This document shows, piece after piece, positions 8,379 to 18,004 of a DNA stretch of 64,000 bases. Location: assembly GCF_022376295.1 (NCBI RefSeq), contig NZ_CP060140.1, positions 4,840,356 to 4,904,355 on the forward strand, in the 5' to 3' direction. The notes beneath the pieces are model-generated. The model made no database searches, had not been told where the DNA came from, and saw nothing but the letters and a program-made list of their open reading frames with translations. Positions within the stretch are counted from its first letter, which is position 1, and every line of letters starts with the position of its first letter. Source of the DNA: Nodularia sphaerocarpa UHCC 0038. GTDB lineage: Bacteria; Cyanobacteriota; Cyanobacteriia; Cyanobacteriales; Nostocaceae. The position numbers and the translations under genes were made by a program.

Positions 8379-9413
8379 CTACTCGTCTTCGGCGAATACA
8401 AAGCGATATAACTCGCTGGGGTCAGGTTCGGGACTACTTTCAGCAAACTTCACGGCTTCTTCGATGACTTCTTGAATTTTCCGATCAATTGCTTTAAGTT
8501 CAGCATCGTCTGCTAAGTTTTGCTCAACCAGATAAGCCGCCAGCTTCTTGATAGGGTCACGAGAAAACCAGAATTCTTTCTCGGCTTTGCTTCGCATTTC
8601 ATCTGGGTCTGCGAGGGAGTGTCCCCGGAAACGGTAGGTAAGGGCTTCAATTAATGTCGGACCTTCACCAGCACGAGCGCGAGCGACAGCTTCTTGAGCC
8701 ACGGCGCGCACTGCTAACACGTCCATACCGTCTACTTCCACACCTACCATGTTAAATACACTGGCTTTTTTGTAAATCTCTGGCTGAGAAGTTGCTCGTT
8801 CGTGAGACATCCCAATTGCCCATTTATTATTTTCGACGACAAAAAGAATCGGCAGTTTCCAAAGGGCTGCCATATTTAAGGTCTCGAAAAACTGACCGTT
8901 ATTAGCCGCACCATCGCCAAAAAAGCAAGCTGTTACTTGGTCAGCGTTTTGGTCTCCTAAAACTTCGCGGCGGTATTTGCTTTGAAAAGCTGCGCCAGCT
9001 GCTACGGGGATGCCTTCAGCTACAAAAGCATAACCACCTAGTAAGCCATGTTCAGCAGAAAACATGTGCATGGAACCACCACGTCCTTTGCTGCACCCTG
9101 TGGCTTTGCCAAATAACTCTGCCATCACTTCTCGAGCTGGTACGCCGGCACTCAAAGCATGAACGTGGTCGCGGTAGGTGCTGGAAACAAAATCTTCACC
9201 CGGTCGCATGGCTTGGATAACACCTGTGGAAACGGCTTCTTGACCGTTGTAGAGGTGGACAAAACCAAACATTTTGCCCCGATAGTACATCTCAGCGCAT
9301 TTGTCTTCAAATGAGCGACCTAGTACCATGTCTTCATACAACCGCAATCCTTCTTCTTTGGTGATTTTGGTAGTGTTCGGATTAAATGTAGGTAACGTGC
9401 GTTCTTGAACCAT
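8379..9413 (-). CDS. pdhA: Pyruvate dehydrogenase E1 alpha subunit
   Basis: The thiamine-diphosphate-binding alpha chain of the E1 component, which decarboxylates pyruvate to feed acetyl-CoA synthesis. The 344-residue protein carries GRGGSMHMFS (about 115-124) and the ThDP motif GDGAANNGQFFETLNMAA (about 167-184) ending in VVENN. It also has the phosphorylation-loop-like YRFRGHSLADPDEMRS region (about 262-277). The beta subunit and E2/E3 are not nearby, which is common in cyanobacteria where pdh genes are scattered. The start is clear: MVQERTLPTFNPNTTKITKEE. Confidence 0.96.
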   Translation of the reverse strand: MVQERTLPTFNPNTTKITKEEGLRLYEDMVLGRSFEDKCAEMYYRGKMFGFVHLYNGQEAVSTGVIQAMRPGEDFVSSTYRDHVHALSAGVPAREVMAELFGKATGCSKGRGGSMHMFSAEHGLLGGYAFVAEGIPVAAGAAFQSKYRREVLGDQNADQVTACFFGDGAANNGQFFETLNMAALWKLPILFVVENNKWAIGMSHERATSQPEIYKKASVFNMVGVEVDGMDVLAVRAVAQEAVARARAGEGPTLIEALTYRFRGHSLADPDEMRSKAEKEFWFSRDPIKKLAAYLVEQNLADDAELKAIDRKIQEVIEEAVKFAESSPEPDPSELYRFVFAEDE

Positions 9414-10107
9414 TATTTTTTAGTATTCCTATAGTAAAACTGAAATTTACCATGTCAAATAACTTGCTGTCAGGCAATATCTGCTTTTGATTAGCTAGGA
9501 TGTGCTGAAGTCAACCACCAAAATTTATGCACCAAAAAGGGTTATAAGCAATAGAGGCGAAACAATGAGTGAATTTTTGATTGTTCTACCCACGCTCTGC
9601 GAGGATCTTACTCTAAGGGCAACAGATACACCCCTGAGTTTTCTCACTCCCTACTCCTGTTCATAGGCTATCAATCAGGATAGCTCGGTTTCTGCATATC
9701 CATGAACAATTTGGCAAAAATGAATCAGGCAATTTTTCTCTATAGCTAGATACTTTTCAATGAAATTTATTTATGCTATAATCACGAATCTTTAATTAAT
9801 ACATATCCTTTTAAAGATAGTTTCTTTAACTGCGTAGCTAGGGAAATGTGTGAACGATCAGTAACTATAAGTGCTTACAGGCAACAATACTCACAATTAA
9901 AACAAGGTATTGGCGCTTTCTAGGCAATGCAAAATATTACCACTAAAATATTATTCAAATTTTAGGAAGTAAAAAATCATTTGTCTCAATATATACTTAT
10001 AGTCTAAGTCGATTACTGTATTATTCACCGTACTATTATGGCACGGTTTTACATGACTGGAATGCTCTAGGTGAATTATGTTGATCACGGTGCAGGGGAA
10101 GTAGACT
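9414..10107. other. Divergent spacer between pdhA and ftn2
   Basis: About 690 A+T-rich bases must hold the promoters of both genes. I see no confident gene. A 33-codon frame at 9565-9666 with a weak GAGG upstream is not convincing. No strong inverted repeats were noticed. Confidence 0.6.
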
Positions 10108-12393
10108 GTGCGAATTCCGCTAGATTACTACCGAATTTTGGGATTACCGTTAGCGGCAAGTGATGAACAGTTGCGGCAGTCGTACAGCGATCGCATTATG
10201 CAATTGCCGCGACGAGAGTATTCTCAAGCAGCAATTTCTTCTCGCAAACAACTCATTCAAGAAGCTTACGTGGTTTTATCCAATCCTAAAGAACGTAGCA
10301 GTTATGACCAGCTTTATCTTGCCCATGCCTATGGCCCTGACGGCAATGGTAATGCTACTGTTGCAGTGGGAAACCACACAGAAAGCAACAACGCTGATCC
10401 TGACATCCAGAGTCTGAGTATCGACATTTCCCAAGAGGAATTAGTTGGTGCTTTATTGATTCTGCAAGAACTGGGGGAATATGAACTGGTACTCAAACTA
10501 GGTCATAATTACCTCACCAATCAAAGCGGTGTCGGCAATAATGTGCCATCTGCCAGAGTGGCAAATGATTTGGCTAGTGAAGAATTTCTGGCAAATTCTG
10601 ATTATCCAGATATTGTTCTGACTGTGGCTTTGGCTTGTCTAGAATTGGGTCGGGAGCATTGGCAGCAAGGTTACTATGAAAATGCGGCTGTTTCTCTAGA
10701 AACTGGTCAAGAATTGCTAGCGCGTGAAGGGCTATTTGCCAGCGTACAGGCGGAAATGCAGGCTGATCTCTATAAATTGCGCCCCTATCGAATTTTGGAA
10801 TTGCTGGCATTACCTGAAGAAAAGGTGAAGGAACGACGGCAAGGTTTAGCATTTTTGCATGATATCTTGAGCGATCGCGGTGGGATTGATGGTACTGGTA
10901 ATGATCAATCTGGTCTGAATATAGATGATTTTTTGCGCTTTATCCAGCAATTACGCAACTATTTAACAGTTGCAGAACAGCATAAGTTATTTGAAGCCGA
11001 AAGTAAACGTCCGTCTGCTGTTGCAACTTACTTGGCGGTTTATGCCTTATTAGCACGGGGATTCACTCAACGTCAACCGGCTTTAATTCGTCAGGCCAAG
11101 CAAATGCTGATGCGTTTGGGAAAACGTCAAGATGTGCATTTAGAACAATCACTGTGTGCGCTGCTACTGGGGCAAACTGAAGAAGCTACCCGTGTTTTAG
11201 AACTGAGTCAGGAATACGAAGCCCTGGCTTTGATTCGGGAAAAATCCCTAGACTCTCCCGACTTGCTACCGGGACTATGTTTGTATGCAGAACAGTGGTT
11301 ACAAAATGAAGTATTCCTTCACTTTCGAGATTTAGCTAAACAGCAAGCTGCGCTCAAAGATTATTTTGCCAACCAACAGGTACAAGCTTATTTAGAAGCT
11401 TTACCTACCGATGCCCAAACCACGAAGGAATGGGCTGTGATTAATCGTCAGTCTTTTTCCCAACCCCCCCTGCACAATTATCATTCCACTGCTGTTTCTC
11501 CACAATTTGGTCAAGATAGAACACCTGATCCAGATTTATCAGCAACGCCAGCTCACAAAAGACAGGAAAATGGCCACTTCTCGCCAACTAATGGCAATAC
11601 ACCGCCAGATATAATTTCACGGGTTGCTAACTCACAAACATATTTAGGACAATTTTCTCATCCTGAACCCACAGCCAGAGGGACTAACCATGATCTCAAT
11701 GGTGCAGCTAAGTCCACTCCCACGACTCAAGTCAAAAAGCGCCGGAGGCGAAAGCCCCATCATGGTGTCAACAGGGGTTATCCTCAACAGCAACAAGCTT
11801 TTGCGGCTACTTTAGAAGGGAAAACACGACTTGTTTGGACTGTATTTGGTTCTTTGGCAGGTATTTTAGTTTTTTGGCTGTTAGTTTCGACGACATTTGG
11901 ATGGGTGAAAAATTTGTTATTCCCTGCACCAGTTTTGCAAGGTGAACAGTTATTTGTGCAACTAAATGAGCCACCCATAAATATTCCCGACCCAAGCAGC
12001 AAGTTACAACCCCCAGAAGGTTCTCTGACGGAGGTGACGGCGCAAGAAGTTATTCAAACTTGGCTATCTACTAAAGCCGCAGCTTTAGGGCCGAAATATA
12101 ACGTGGATAGTTTACAAGATATTTTAACAGATGCAACTCTTTCTCAATGGCGACTGCTGGCTCAACAAGAGAGGTTACAGAACCGCCATCGAACTTATAA
12201 CCACACTGTCAAGGTGGAATACTTTGATCAAAAATCTGATAAAGCTGTAGTCGTGGCTACAGTCAGGGAAGTCACACAGTTCTATGACAAGGGTCAGATC
12301 AGAAATTTTACTGATGAAACTTTGCGGGTGCGATACTCTTTAATTCGACAAGCCGATGTCTGGCGCATCCAAAATATGTCAGTTATTAATTAG
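10108..12393 (+). CDS. ftn2: Cell division protein Ftn2/ZipN (ARC6 homologue)
   Basis: The cyanobacterial counterpart of plant ARC6, a membrane protein that anchors and organises the FtsZ ring. The 761-residue protein begins with a J-like domain (LDYYRILGLPLAASDEQLRQ, to about residue 70). It has a helical middle part and a Pro/Thr-rich low-complexity stretch (about 450-560). A basic KKRRRRKPHH patch precedes one transmembrane helix (about 574-597). The C-terminal DUF4101/IMS domain (about 640-760) faces the periplasm. The J domain lacks HPD, as is usual for Ftn2. Start is GTG at 10108, fitting the conserved MRIPLDYYRIL N-terminus. Monocistronic. Confidence 0.95.
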   Translation: MRIPLDYYRILGLPLAASDEQLRQSYSDRIMQLPRREYSQAAISSRKQLIQEAYVVLSNPKERSSYDQLYLAHAYGPDGNGNATVAVGNHTESNNADPDIQSLSIDISQEELVGALLILQELGEYELVLKLGHNYLTNQSGVGNNVPSARVANDLASEEFLANSDYPDIVLTVALACLELGREHWQQGYYENAAVSLETGQELLAREGLFASVQAEMQADLYKLRPYRILELLALPEEKVKERRQGLAFLHDILSDRGGIDGTGNDQSGLNIDDFLRFIQQLRNYLTVAEQHKLFEAESKRPSAVATYLAVYALLARGFTQRQPALIRQAKQMLMRLGKRQDVHLEQSLCALLLGQTEEATRVLELSQEYEALALIREKSLDSPDLLPGLCLYAEQWLQNEVFLHFRDLAKQQAALKDYFANQQVQAYLEALPTDAQTTKEWAVINRQSFSQPPLHNYHSTAVSPQFGQDRTPDPDLSATPAHKRQENGHFSPTNGNTPPDIISRVANSQTYLGQFSHPEPTARGTNHDLNGAAKSTPTTQVKKRRRRKPHHGVNRGYPQQQQAFAATLEGKTRLVWTVFGSLAGILVFWLLVSTTFGWVKNLLFPAPVLQGEQLFVQLNEPPINIPDPSSKLQPPEGSLTEVTAQEVIQTWLSTKAAALGPKYNVDSLQDILTDATLSQWRLLAQQERLQNRHRTYNHTVKVEYFDQKSDKAVVVATVREVTQFYDKGQIRNFTDETLRVRYSLIRQADVWRIQNMSVIN

Positions 12394-13016
12394 ATTGCCG
12401 TAAACTTTTAAATGGCAAAAATCTCAAATCAATTCTGTAGGTTGTGATTTATTCCCAATAATACTGAGTTTAATGCTGGTTTTTCTTGATATCAGACACT
12501 GTAGTTAATGCTGATATCCCGGTGATTCTGTGGATGAGTCTGGGGTGCTTCAGATTTTTGCGGACAGGTTTACTTTTGCTTCCGCCTTTGTAGATTGCGG
12601 TTTTCAGCGAATCTATCACTTAAATGTTATAGAAGCATGACATTCACGCCATGCTCTGAAATTGAATTGCCTCACTTTGTTATGAAACCATGACATTGCG
12701 ATCCCCAAACAGCTGATAAATTCGTATAACAGAGAAAAAAGTGCCTGTAACCCCCTTGATTCCTAGCTAGGTTTACTGGTTAATATTTACTTAACAAAGG
12801 AACTGATCCGATCCCAAAGAAATGCTGATCGTGGCATGATCGGGGAATCGAAAGGTTGTAACCCTCAATTTAAGAACAAACTAAAAATTTAAAAGCTGGG
12901 CAAAACCAGAAGTCAGGAATCAGAAATTTATCTGGGGTGGATGACATTTTATTTTTATAGAAGATTCTGTAACCCAGGGAAATCATTTACCTTGCAAACT
13001 ACTGGAGTCCAAGATT
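12394..13016. other. Spacer between ftn2 and the DUF4912 gene
   Basis: No gene supported. A short inverted repeat around ATGACATTCACGCCATG (about 12637-12653) and a GATCGTGGCATGATCG motif (about 12827-12842) are visible. The DUF4912 leader is long, about 600 bases. Confidence 0.55.
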
Positions 13017-14279
13017 ATGGCAAAAGAACGCCCACCACTAGAGGAGATGACATTAAGGCAATTACGAAAAGTTGCCAGTGAATATAGCATCTCTCGCTAT
13101 AGCCGAATGCGTAAATCTCAACTGCTGGCAGCGATTCAAGAAGTCCAGCGCAGCAAAGTATCGCTTAGTCCAACTCGTTCACTGGAGGCACAGGAAACCG
13201 TGGAAGCAGCAAAATTTGAATTAGGTCAAGAAGACCGTACTGGTGGTTCTTTGGCTGATGTTGATGAAGGACTGGCAGACCTACCACAAGGTTATGGTGA
13301 AAGCCGGATTGTACTGTTACCCCGCGATCCTCAATGGGCTTATACCTACTGGGATATTCCCAATGAACACAAAGCGGAACTACGGCAGCAAGGCGGGCAG
13401 CAACTAGCACTGCGTATCTATGATGTTACCGATGTTGATTTGGATCACCAAAGTCCTCACAGTATTCAGGAATATCCGGCTGATGAACTAGCCAGAGAAT
13501 GGTATATTCCTATTCCAGTGAGCGATCGCGATTATGTTATAGATATCGGCTACCGTACTGCTGATGGTCGTTGGTTAGTATTGGCACGTTCTGCGAGAGT
13601 ACACATTCCTCCTGTTTATCCATCTGACTGGATTGAAGATGCTTTTGTTACTGTCAACTTTGAAGAAGATTTACGTGGTCAAACTGTTTACGAATTAGTT
13701 CCCCCTGCGAAGAAAGCCGCAGCCGCAGCTTCAGCAGGAGTAGGAGTAAATGGTAACAGTAACCCCATATACGAAGAAATCTTTGGCTTGGCTGAATCTG
13801 CGGAATCACAACGAGTTGCTGGTTCTATTTTCGGTTCCATGCACCAAGTACCAGGTTCTGCACGTCCTGAAGAAGCTATTAGTTCCTACGTTTTCCCCTC
13901 TGGTGTGGGGATGTGGGCGGTTCCCACTGCGTCTGGTTTAACTATGTCTGGTGCTGGGATGTCTGGTGCTGGCTTTTCGGCTGGCGCTATCCCAATGCGT
14001 CCCCGCCAATTCTGGTTAGTTGCTGACGCTGAGTTGATTGTCTACGGTGCAACTGAACCTGATGCAACTGTTACTATTGGTGGTCGTCAAATTAAACTGA
14101 ATCCAGATGGGACATTCCGCTTCCAGATGTCTTTCCAAGATGGTTTAATTGATTATCCAATTGTGGCTGTGGCGGCTGATGGTGAACAAACACGATCAAT
14201 TCAGATGAAATTTAATCGTGAGACTCCATCTCGAAATACCAATACTAAAGATGAAGCTGTTGTAGAGTGGTTCGCTTAA
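13017..14279 (+). CDS. DUF4912 protein with Rho-N/SAP-like head
   Basis: A 420-residue cytoplasmic protein. Residues 10-45 (MTLRQLRKVASEYSISRYSR and following KSQLLAAI) look like a Rho-N/SAP-type nucleic-acid-binding head. Residues about 95-205 form the DUF4912 domain (SRIVLLPRDPQWAYTYWDIP). An Ala/Gly/Met-rich linker follows (about 235-325, with MSGAGMSGAGFSAGA). A C-terminal beta-rich domain (about 330-400) contains LIVYGATEPDATVTIGG. The family is common in cyanobacteria with no firm function. The head suggests nucleic-acid binding, but that is inference. A good AAGATTATGG start context and a terminator at 14313-14343 mark it as one transcription unit. Confidence 0.85.
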   Translation: MAKERPPLEEMTLRQLRKVASEYSISRYSRMRKSQLLAAIQEVQRSKVSLSPTRSLEAQETVEAAKFELGQEDRTGGSLADVDEGLADLPQGYGESRIVLLPRDPQWAYTYWDIPNEHKAELRQQGGQQLALRIYDVTDVDLDHQSPHSIQEYPADELAREWYIPIPVSDRDYVIDIGYRTADGRWLVLARSARVHIPPVYPSDWIEDAFVTVNFEEDLRGQTVYELVPPAKKAAAAASAGVGVNGNSNPIYEEIFGLAESAESQRVAGSIFGSMHQVPGSARPEEAISSYVFPSGVGMWAVPTASGLTMSGAGMSGAGFSAGAIPMRPRQFWLVADAELIVYGATEPDATVTIGGRQIKLNPDGTFRFQMSFQDGLIDYPIVAVAADGEQTRSIQMKFNRETPSRNTNTKDEAVVEWFA

Positions 14280-14312
14280 GTTGCTGATGGTGAATTGAGA
14301 ATTTAAATTATT

Positions 14313-14343
14313 CCCCGCTATATTAATTTTATGGCGGGTTTTT
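14313..14343 (+). terminator. Terminator after DUF4912 gene
   Basis: CCCCGC pairs with GCGGG across an A+T-rich loop and is followed by TTTTT. Confidence 0.65.
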
Positions 14344-14360
14344 GCTTGTCTGTGTGAATC

Positions 14361-14398
14361 ACCCCACCCCCAGCCCCTCCCCGCAAGCGAGGAGGGGA
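14361..14398. repeat. Dispersed G+C-rich inverted repeat, second copy
   Basis: Almost the same as 122-160 (CCCCTCCCCGCAAGCGAGGA core). Confidence 0.75.
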
Positions 14399-14433
14399 GA
14401 ATATGAGACATAAAATCTCTGAAACTCTCATGA

Positions 14434-14465
14434 CTCTGTGTTCTCTGCGTCCTCTGTGGTTCGTT
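14434..14465 (+). repeat. CTCTGTG/CTCTGCG dispersed repeat
   Basis: About 31 bases that match, with one indel and one substitution, the reverse complement of 38116-38147, which is inside lnt. Confidence 0.8.
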
Positions 14466-14497
14466 ATTTCATAAAAATCAGAAGAAAGCGTCAAGAA

Positions 14498-15154
14498 TTA
14501 AACCTTAGCTAAACTTTGCGCTTTCAAATAAGTAAATACAGATTTATCGCCAATATCTGGCGGAATGGCTTGGAATGCTTTACGCAAGGCAAATACTAGA
14601 AATAAAATTGCCCAAATTCCTAATAAAACCTGTTCCCCTTGAGTTGGTATAATCCCGACCAAATGTCCTAGCAGAAGTAAGGGAACTATGAAAGTTAATA
14701 ACTTCGTTTCTAGGCGATTAAAGCAAAAAGCTTCTTTGAAAAAAATACCTGTTAATGCGACGAAGGTAAAACCTATGCCAAATAATGTTAGAGGTTGGTT
14801 GTAAACTGCGATCGCCAATGGTTCACTATTAGACAATGCCAGTACCACTGCTGATATACTGCCGATAGCCCAAAAAATTTGTAATAGTCGGTGCAGTACT
14901 GCCATGTAGATGTGAATGGTTAATAAGCTGATACCCAGACCCAGACTAAAACAGGCATATAAAGGGGTGAGTGCGGCTATAGTAGTGGGATTATTGTTAA
15001 ATAAAACCAAAGCGCTACATAAGGCAAAGCTGAGTGCTGCTACCATTAACCCAGCCCGGTAGATAATCACGCCTGTGCGATCGCTATCATCAATTGTAAA
15101 TTCTCCAAACTGACCTTGATAAACTTCTGGTGTAGATAGTGTTTGTGTATTCAT
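14498..15154 (-). CDS. DUF2301-type integral membrane protein
   Basis: A 218-residue protein with a hydrophilic N-terminus (about 1-28) and some six or seven hydrophobic segments from residue 29 to 195. It matches the cyanobacterial/plastid DUF2301 membrane family by its pattern (YQGQFGEFTIDDSDRTGVII opening, GIFFKEAFCFNRLETKLLTF in the middle). Function unknown. It lies 53 bases downstream of the SAM-hydroxide adenosyltransferase on the same strand and may share its transcript. Confidence 0.75.
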   Translation of the reverse strand: MNTQTLSTPEVYQGQFGEFTIDDSDRTGVIIYRAGLMVAALSFALCSALVLFNNNPTTIAALTPLYACFSLGLGISLLTIHIYMAVLHRLLQIFWAIGSISAVVLALSNSEPLAIAVYNQPLTLFGIGFTFVALTGIFFKEAFCFNRLETKLLTFIVPLLLLGHLVGIIPTQGEQVLLGIWAILFLVFALRKAFQAIPPDIGDKSVFTYLKAQSLAKV

Positions 15155-15207
15155 ATTTAGTTAATTTTGTCAATAGTATTTCAACTGAAAATTTAATTTT
15201 ATCAATT

Positions 15208-16029
15208 CTATGCGGTTTGGTTTGACTGCAAAAATAAGACTTGTAACGCATCTTGACAGTTAATCTGCAACTGTGAGGAAGCATTACCGCCATTGATGGC
15301 AATTTCTACCCAGCCATGACTACCAACTAAAGCGGCTACTTCTCCCACTTTAACATCACTATAGGTTTCACATCCTGGTATCTTCACCCCAGCAGCTTGC
15401 ACACACCAATTTTTACCTTGCACATATTTTCCGGGAATATTGCTGACTAAGTTGCCAAAATAATCAATATATTGAATACAACCTGTCACGCCGGAATTGG
15501 TTTGGTGACATTCGCCTAGATCCAACTGTACCAAAGTTGCTGGATCGATTTCTTTTCCTAGTTGTTTCAAAGGGACACCACTAGCAAGATGAGCGCCCAC
15601 AGGTGCAAAAATATCTCTACCGTGAAAAGTTTTGCTGGGTTGGGGTGTGCGCCAGTAGTTAGGGTTTGTGAGTTCAACAATGTTAATTGCTGGACTTTGA
15701 CTGAGTACCCCACTAAATATGCCATTATCTGGCCCTACGAGAAACCCTTGAGCAAATTGTACTGCGATCGCTCTGCGCCTACTGCCCACTCCCGGATCTA
15801 CCACTGCCACATATACTGTACCTACAGGGAAATAGGGGTAAGCATTGAGCAGACAAAACCTAGCTGCGGCGATATTTTGCGGCGGAATCTGGTGTGTCAA
15901 GTCTACCACCGGAATTTGGGGATTGATTTGAGCAACCACTCCTTTCATGACACTAACATAAACATCGCGATCGCCAAAATCGCTCAGTAGTGCCAGGAAT
16001 AATGATTTATTTATCTGTTGTTCAGGCAT
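15208..16029 (-). CDS. SAM hydroxide adenosyltransferase (DUF62 family)
   Basis: A 273-residue member of the SAM-hydroxide adenosyltransferase (duf-62) family, related to fluorinase and chlorinase. Such enzymes split S-adenosylmethionine with water to adenosine and methionine. The N-terminal LLSDFGDRDVYVSVMKGVV (with the conserved Asp), VVDPGVGSRRRAI and GPDNGIFSGVL follow the family closely. The C-terminal domain from about residue 175 contains YIDYFGNLVSNIP. The physiological role in cyanobacteria is not settled. Upstream of the DUF2301 gene, probably co-transcribed. Confidence 0.9.
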   Translation of the reverse strand: MPEQQINKSLFLALLSDFGDRDVYVSVMKGVVAQINPQIPVVDLTHQIPPQNIAAARFCLLNAYPYFPVGTVYVAVVDPGVGSRRRAIAVQFAQGFLVGPDNGIFSGVLSQSPAINIVELTNPNYWRTPQPSKTFHGRDIFAPVGAHLASGVPLKQLGKEIDPATLVQLDLGECHQTNSGVTGCIQYIDYFGNLVSNIPGKYVQGKNWCVQAAGVKIPGCETYSDVKVGEVAALVGSHGWVEIAINGGNASSQLQINCQDALQVLFLQSNQTA

Positions 16030-16135
16030 GGATGAATCATCAAATTATATTAAGACACAATTTTCTGTATCGACAGATACGAAAACTATGATAAGTTAAG
16101 AATACCAGACATAAAAAAAATTAAACAGGAGTATT

Positions 16136-16294
16136 ATGATGAGTCAGAATAGACTACAAGCGATGAGTCAAGCACAAGAAACTCATAGAGTGAATATTCA
16201 AAAAAGCCTAGAGCATCGCTTGCAAGTAGCCAAGGCTAAGAGTGACGAGCAGCTGATTCATCAACTCGAAGCCGAAATCAAATATATTCGTTAA
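16136..16294 (+). CDS. Small conserved-looking hydrophilic protein
   Basis: A 52-residue frame with a good ribosome site (ACAGGAG, about five bases before ATG 16136; a second in-frame ATG follows directly). It ends in a convincing terminator at 16328-16353. The product is polar and helical (SQAQETHRVNIQKSLEHRLQ, then AKAKSDEQLIHQLEAEIKYI) with a heptad-like pattern, so it may be a coiled coil. I do not recognise a function. A signal, a gene of its own and a terminator together make it a likely real small gene. Confidence 0.7.
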   Translation: MMSQNRLQAMSQAQETHRVNIQKSLEHRLQVAKAKSDEQLIHQLEAEIKYIR

Positions 16295-16327
16295 TCAAAA
16301 GTTTCTAGTTCATAGTTGTGTTGCGTG

Positions 16328-16353
16328 AAACCCAGCTACGGCGGGTTTTTTTT
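16328..16353 (+). terminator. Terminator after small gene
   Basis: AAACCC pairs with GGGTTT around a nine-base loop and is followed by a run of T. It also serves the convergent PRC-barrel gene poorly, as the run is on the plus strand only. Confidence 0.65.
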
Positions 16354-16413
16354 ATTGAAAGGGGTTGCCAGTATAATTGACAACCCCAAAATATTAGTAA
16401 ATTAAACTAGAAA

Positions 16414-17343
16414 TTAAATCCTTCTTTTCCCTGGGCGATTATTACCCTTATTAACATCTAACTCTTCTCGACGCAGGTTTTCTTCAGCCTCTACCGTATC
16501 CGTTTCTACAACCTTCTTAACTTTTACTTCTTCACGCAGAACAGCTTCCTTACGAATTTCCGGAGTTTCTTCGTAAACATCCATACGTGCAACTTCACCT
16601 TCGCGGAAGTTAACTTCACCAGGGGAAGAAGTTCGTCCAGCATCCGTTGGCGTAGTGCGTTCAATCACTACACGCTCTTTTTCAATGGGTACAGAAACAT
16701 TTGCTCTATCAGTTTCAACGTGCTTACCAACCGAGACCTCTCCTGTTTTGACGCGGGTTTTATTAGCAACTAACCGTTCTTCGTACAGTTTCAGGTTTTG
16801 ATGATTGCGATCGCTGGTATTATACAAATCAGGTTCCCGGTCGTAGGTATAGGTATCACGCTCATAACTACTCCTGGGTGCAGGTGTCGTGGCTCTAGCT
16901 GTAGTCTCCGCATAAGCCGATGGAGTATCTAAAGGTGCTGTAGCCTCTACAGGTGTAGAAGTCTCTAAAGGTGTTTCTGCAAAGGGAGTCCGATAAACTC
17001 CCCGTACCTGCTCTTCATAATCGTAATCAACTCGTTCGAGGTCGTGAAAATCAGGTAAACTTTCTACTTGCTCTTGGGTAAGTCCTGTAGCGTAAACTCG
17101 TCTATCTCCATAGCTAATGCGGGAACGTCCCACTGGTAACAACACTTGCTTACCAAAAATCCAAAAGCCTGTATCAACAATTAGGTAACGAAAACGTCCT
17201 GTTTCGTCCACCAAAATATCTTTGACTGTGCCAACTTTTTCATTATTGATGTCTGAGTAGACATCGAAATCTCTGATTTCATAATTATCAGCATCAGTAA
17301 TTGTATAGTCAGCAGCAAAATCTTGAAGCTTATAAAGAACCAT
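16414..17343 (-). CDS. PRC-barrel and DUF2382 domain protein
   Basis: A 309-residue protein. Residues about 20-95 form a PRC-barrel domain (YSDINNEKVGTVKDILVDE, then RYLIVDTGFWIFGKQVLLP). A Thr/Pro/Ala-rich linker follows (about 118-175). The C-terminal half is DUF2382-type (LKLYEERLVANKTRVKTGEV, then VPIEKERVVIERTTP), with many charged residues up to the end GKRRI. Proteins of this build are common in cyanobacteria and Deinococcus and are often stress-linked. No firm activity is known. No signal peptide. Single gene. Confidence 0.88.
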   Translation of the reverse strand: MVLYKLQDFAADYTITDADNYEIRDFDVYSDINNEKVGTVKDILVDETGRFRYLIVDTGFWIFGKQVLLPVGRSRISYGDRRVYATGLTQEQVESLPDFHDLERVDYDYEEQVRGVYRTPFAETPLETSTPVEATAPLDTPSAYAETTARATTPAPRSSYERDTYTYDREPDLYNTSDRNHQNLKLYEERLVANKTRVKTGEVSVGKHVETDRANVSVPIEKERVVIERTTPTDAGRTSSPGEVNFREGEVARMDVYEETPEIRKEAVLREEVKVKKVVETDTVEAEENLRREELDVNKGNNRPGKRRI

Positions 17344-18004
17344 ATTAACAATTTGCCAAAATCTACATTTCTAATTCTAAAAAATATGTGCTTTTCCCAC
17401 TTCTTTCTAGAGATTGAATTTAGTTGATTTTGTATTTACTACTTATAGTAGATTTACTAATTAGGTAGACAATAATCTCAGCTTCAGACCCTTTATTTTT
17501 GCAATAATTCGGGGATATTTTGGTTATTAATTGATTTAGGATGGCTATTATTTGATTTTTGTGGGCGTAGCCTGCCCTATGCGCTTAAAATCTCAGTACA
17601 ACATAAAAAGGCTTTTCCCTACTCCCCACTTTTGTACGGGCGGGTTTATTAAGAAGTTCGACGGACAACAGACTCACTGCTTAAAGCCGCCCCTACCCAC
17701 GGACTACCTACGCAAATAACTATGGCTAGGCCACGCCAGCTATCAGAAATCAAACCCATTAATTCATCCGTCTTTATCGGCGTTCATCGGCGTTCATCAG
17801 CGTTCAATTATTCTGAAAATATTCTATGCAGCTTCATCTTAATTTGGTATTACTATAGCTTAATTAGTATTCAGCACATCTGACTTATAACTTTAGATAC
17901 AATTCTTTTAATCGACAGGTAGATTACCATCGAAAGAGAAAAAAATATTATAAAAATATATTAAAACTAAATAATTTGATTTAAGTGAATGGAGGTATGT
18001 TTGG
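17344..18004. other. Divergent spacer with dispersed repeats
   Basis: No gene. The repeat at 17545-17585 recurs inverted at 26688-26732. A GGCCACGCCAGCTAT motif near 17730 recurs around 42570. A triple TCATCGGCGT-like tandem lies at about 17775-17808. The last 80 bases before the SLH gene are A+T-rich, with GGAGGTATG near its start. Confidence 0.65.
17545..17585 (+). repeat. Dispersed repeat with GCGTAGCCTGC core
   Basis: About 40 bases (ATTTGATTTTTGTGGGCGTA start) matching the reverse complement of 26688-26732 with about three differences. Confidence 0.7.

Noticed and set aside
9565..9666. 33-codon frame with weak GAGG upstream
   Set aside because: Short, no terminator and no hallmark; kept as unlikely.
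10108..10320. N-terminal J-like domain of ftn2 considered as a DnaJ protein
   Set aside because: No HPD motif, and the C-terminal DUF4101 domain with a transmembrane helix identifies Ftn2.
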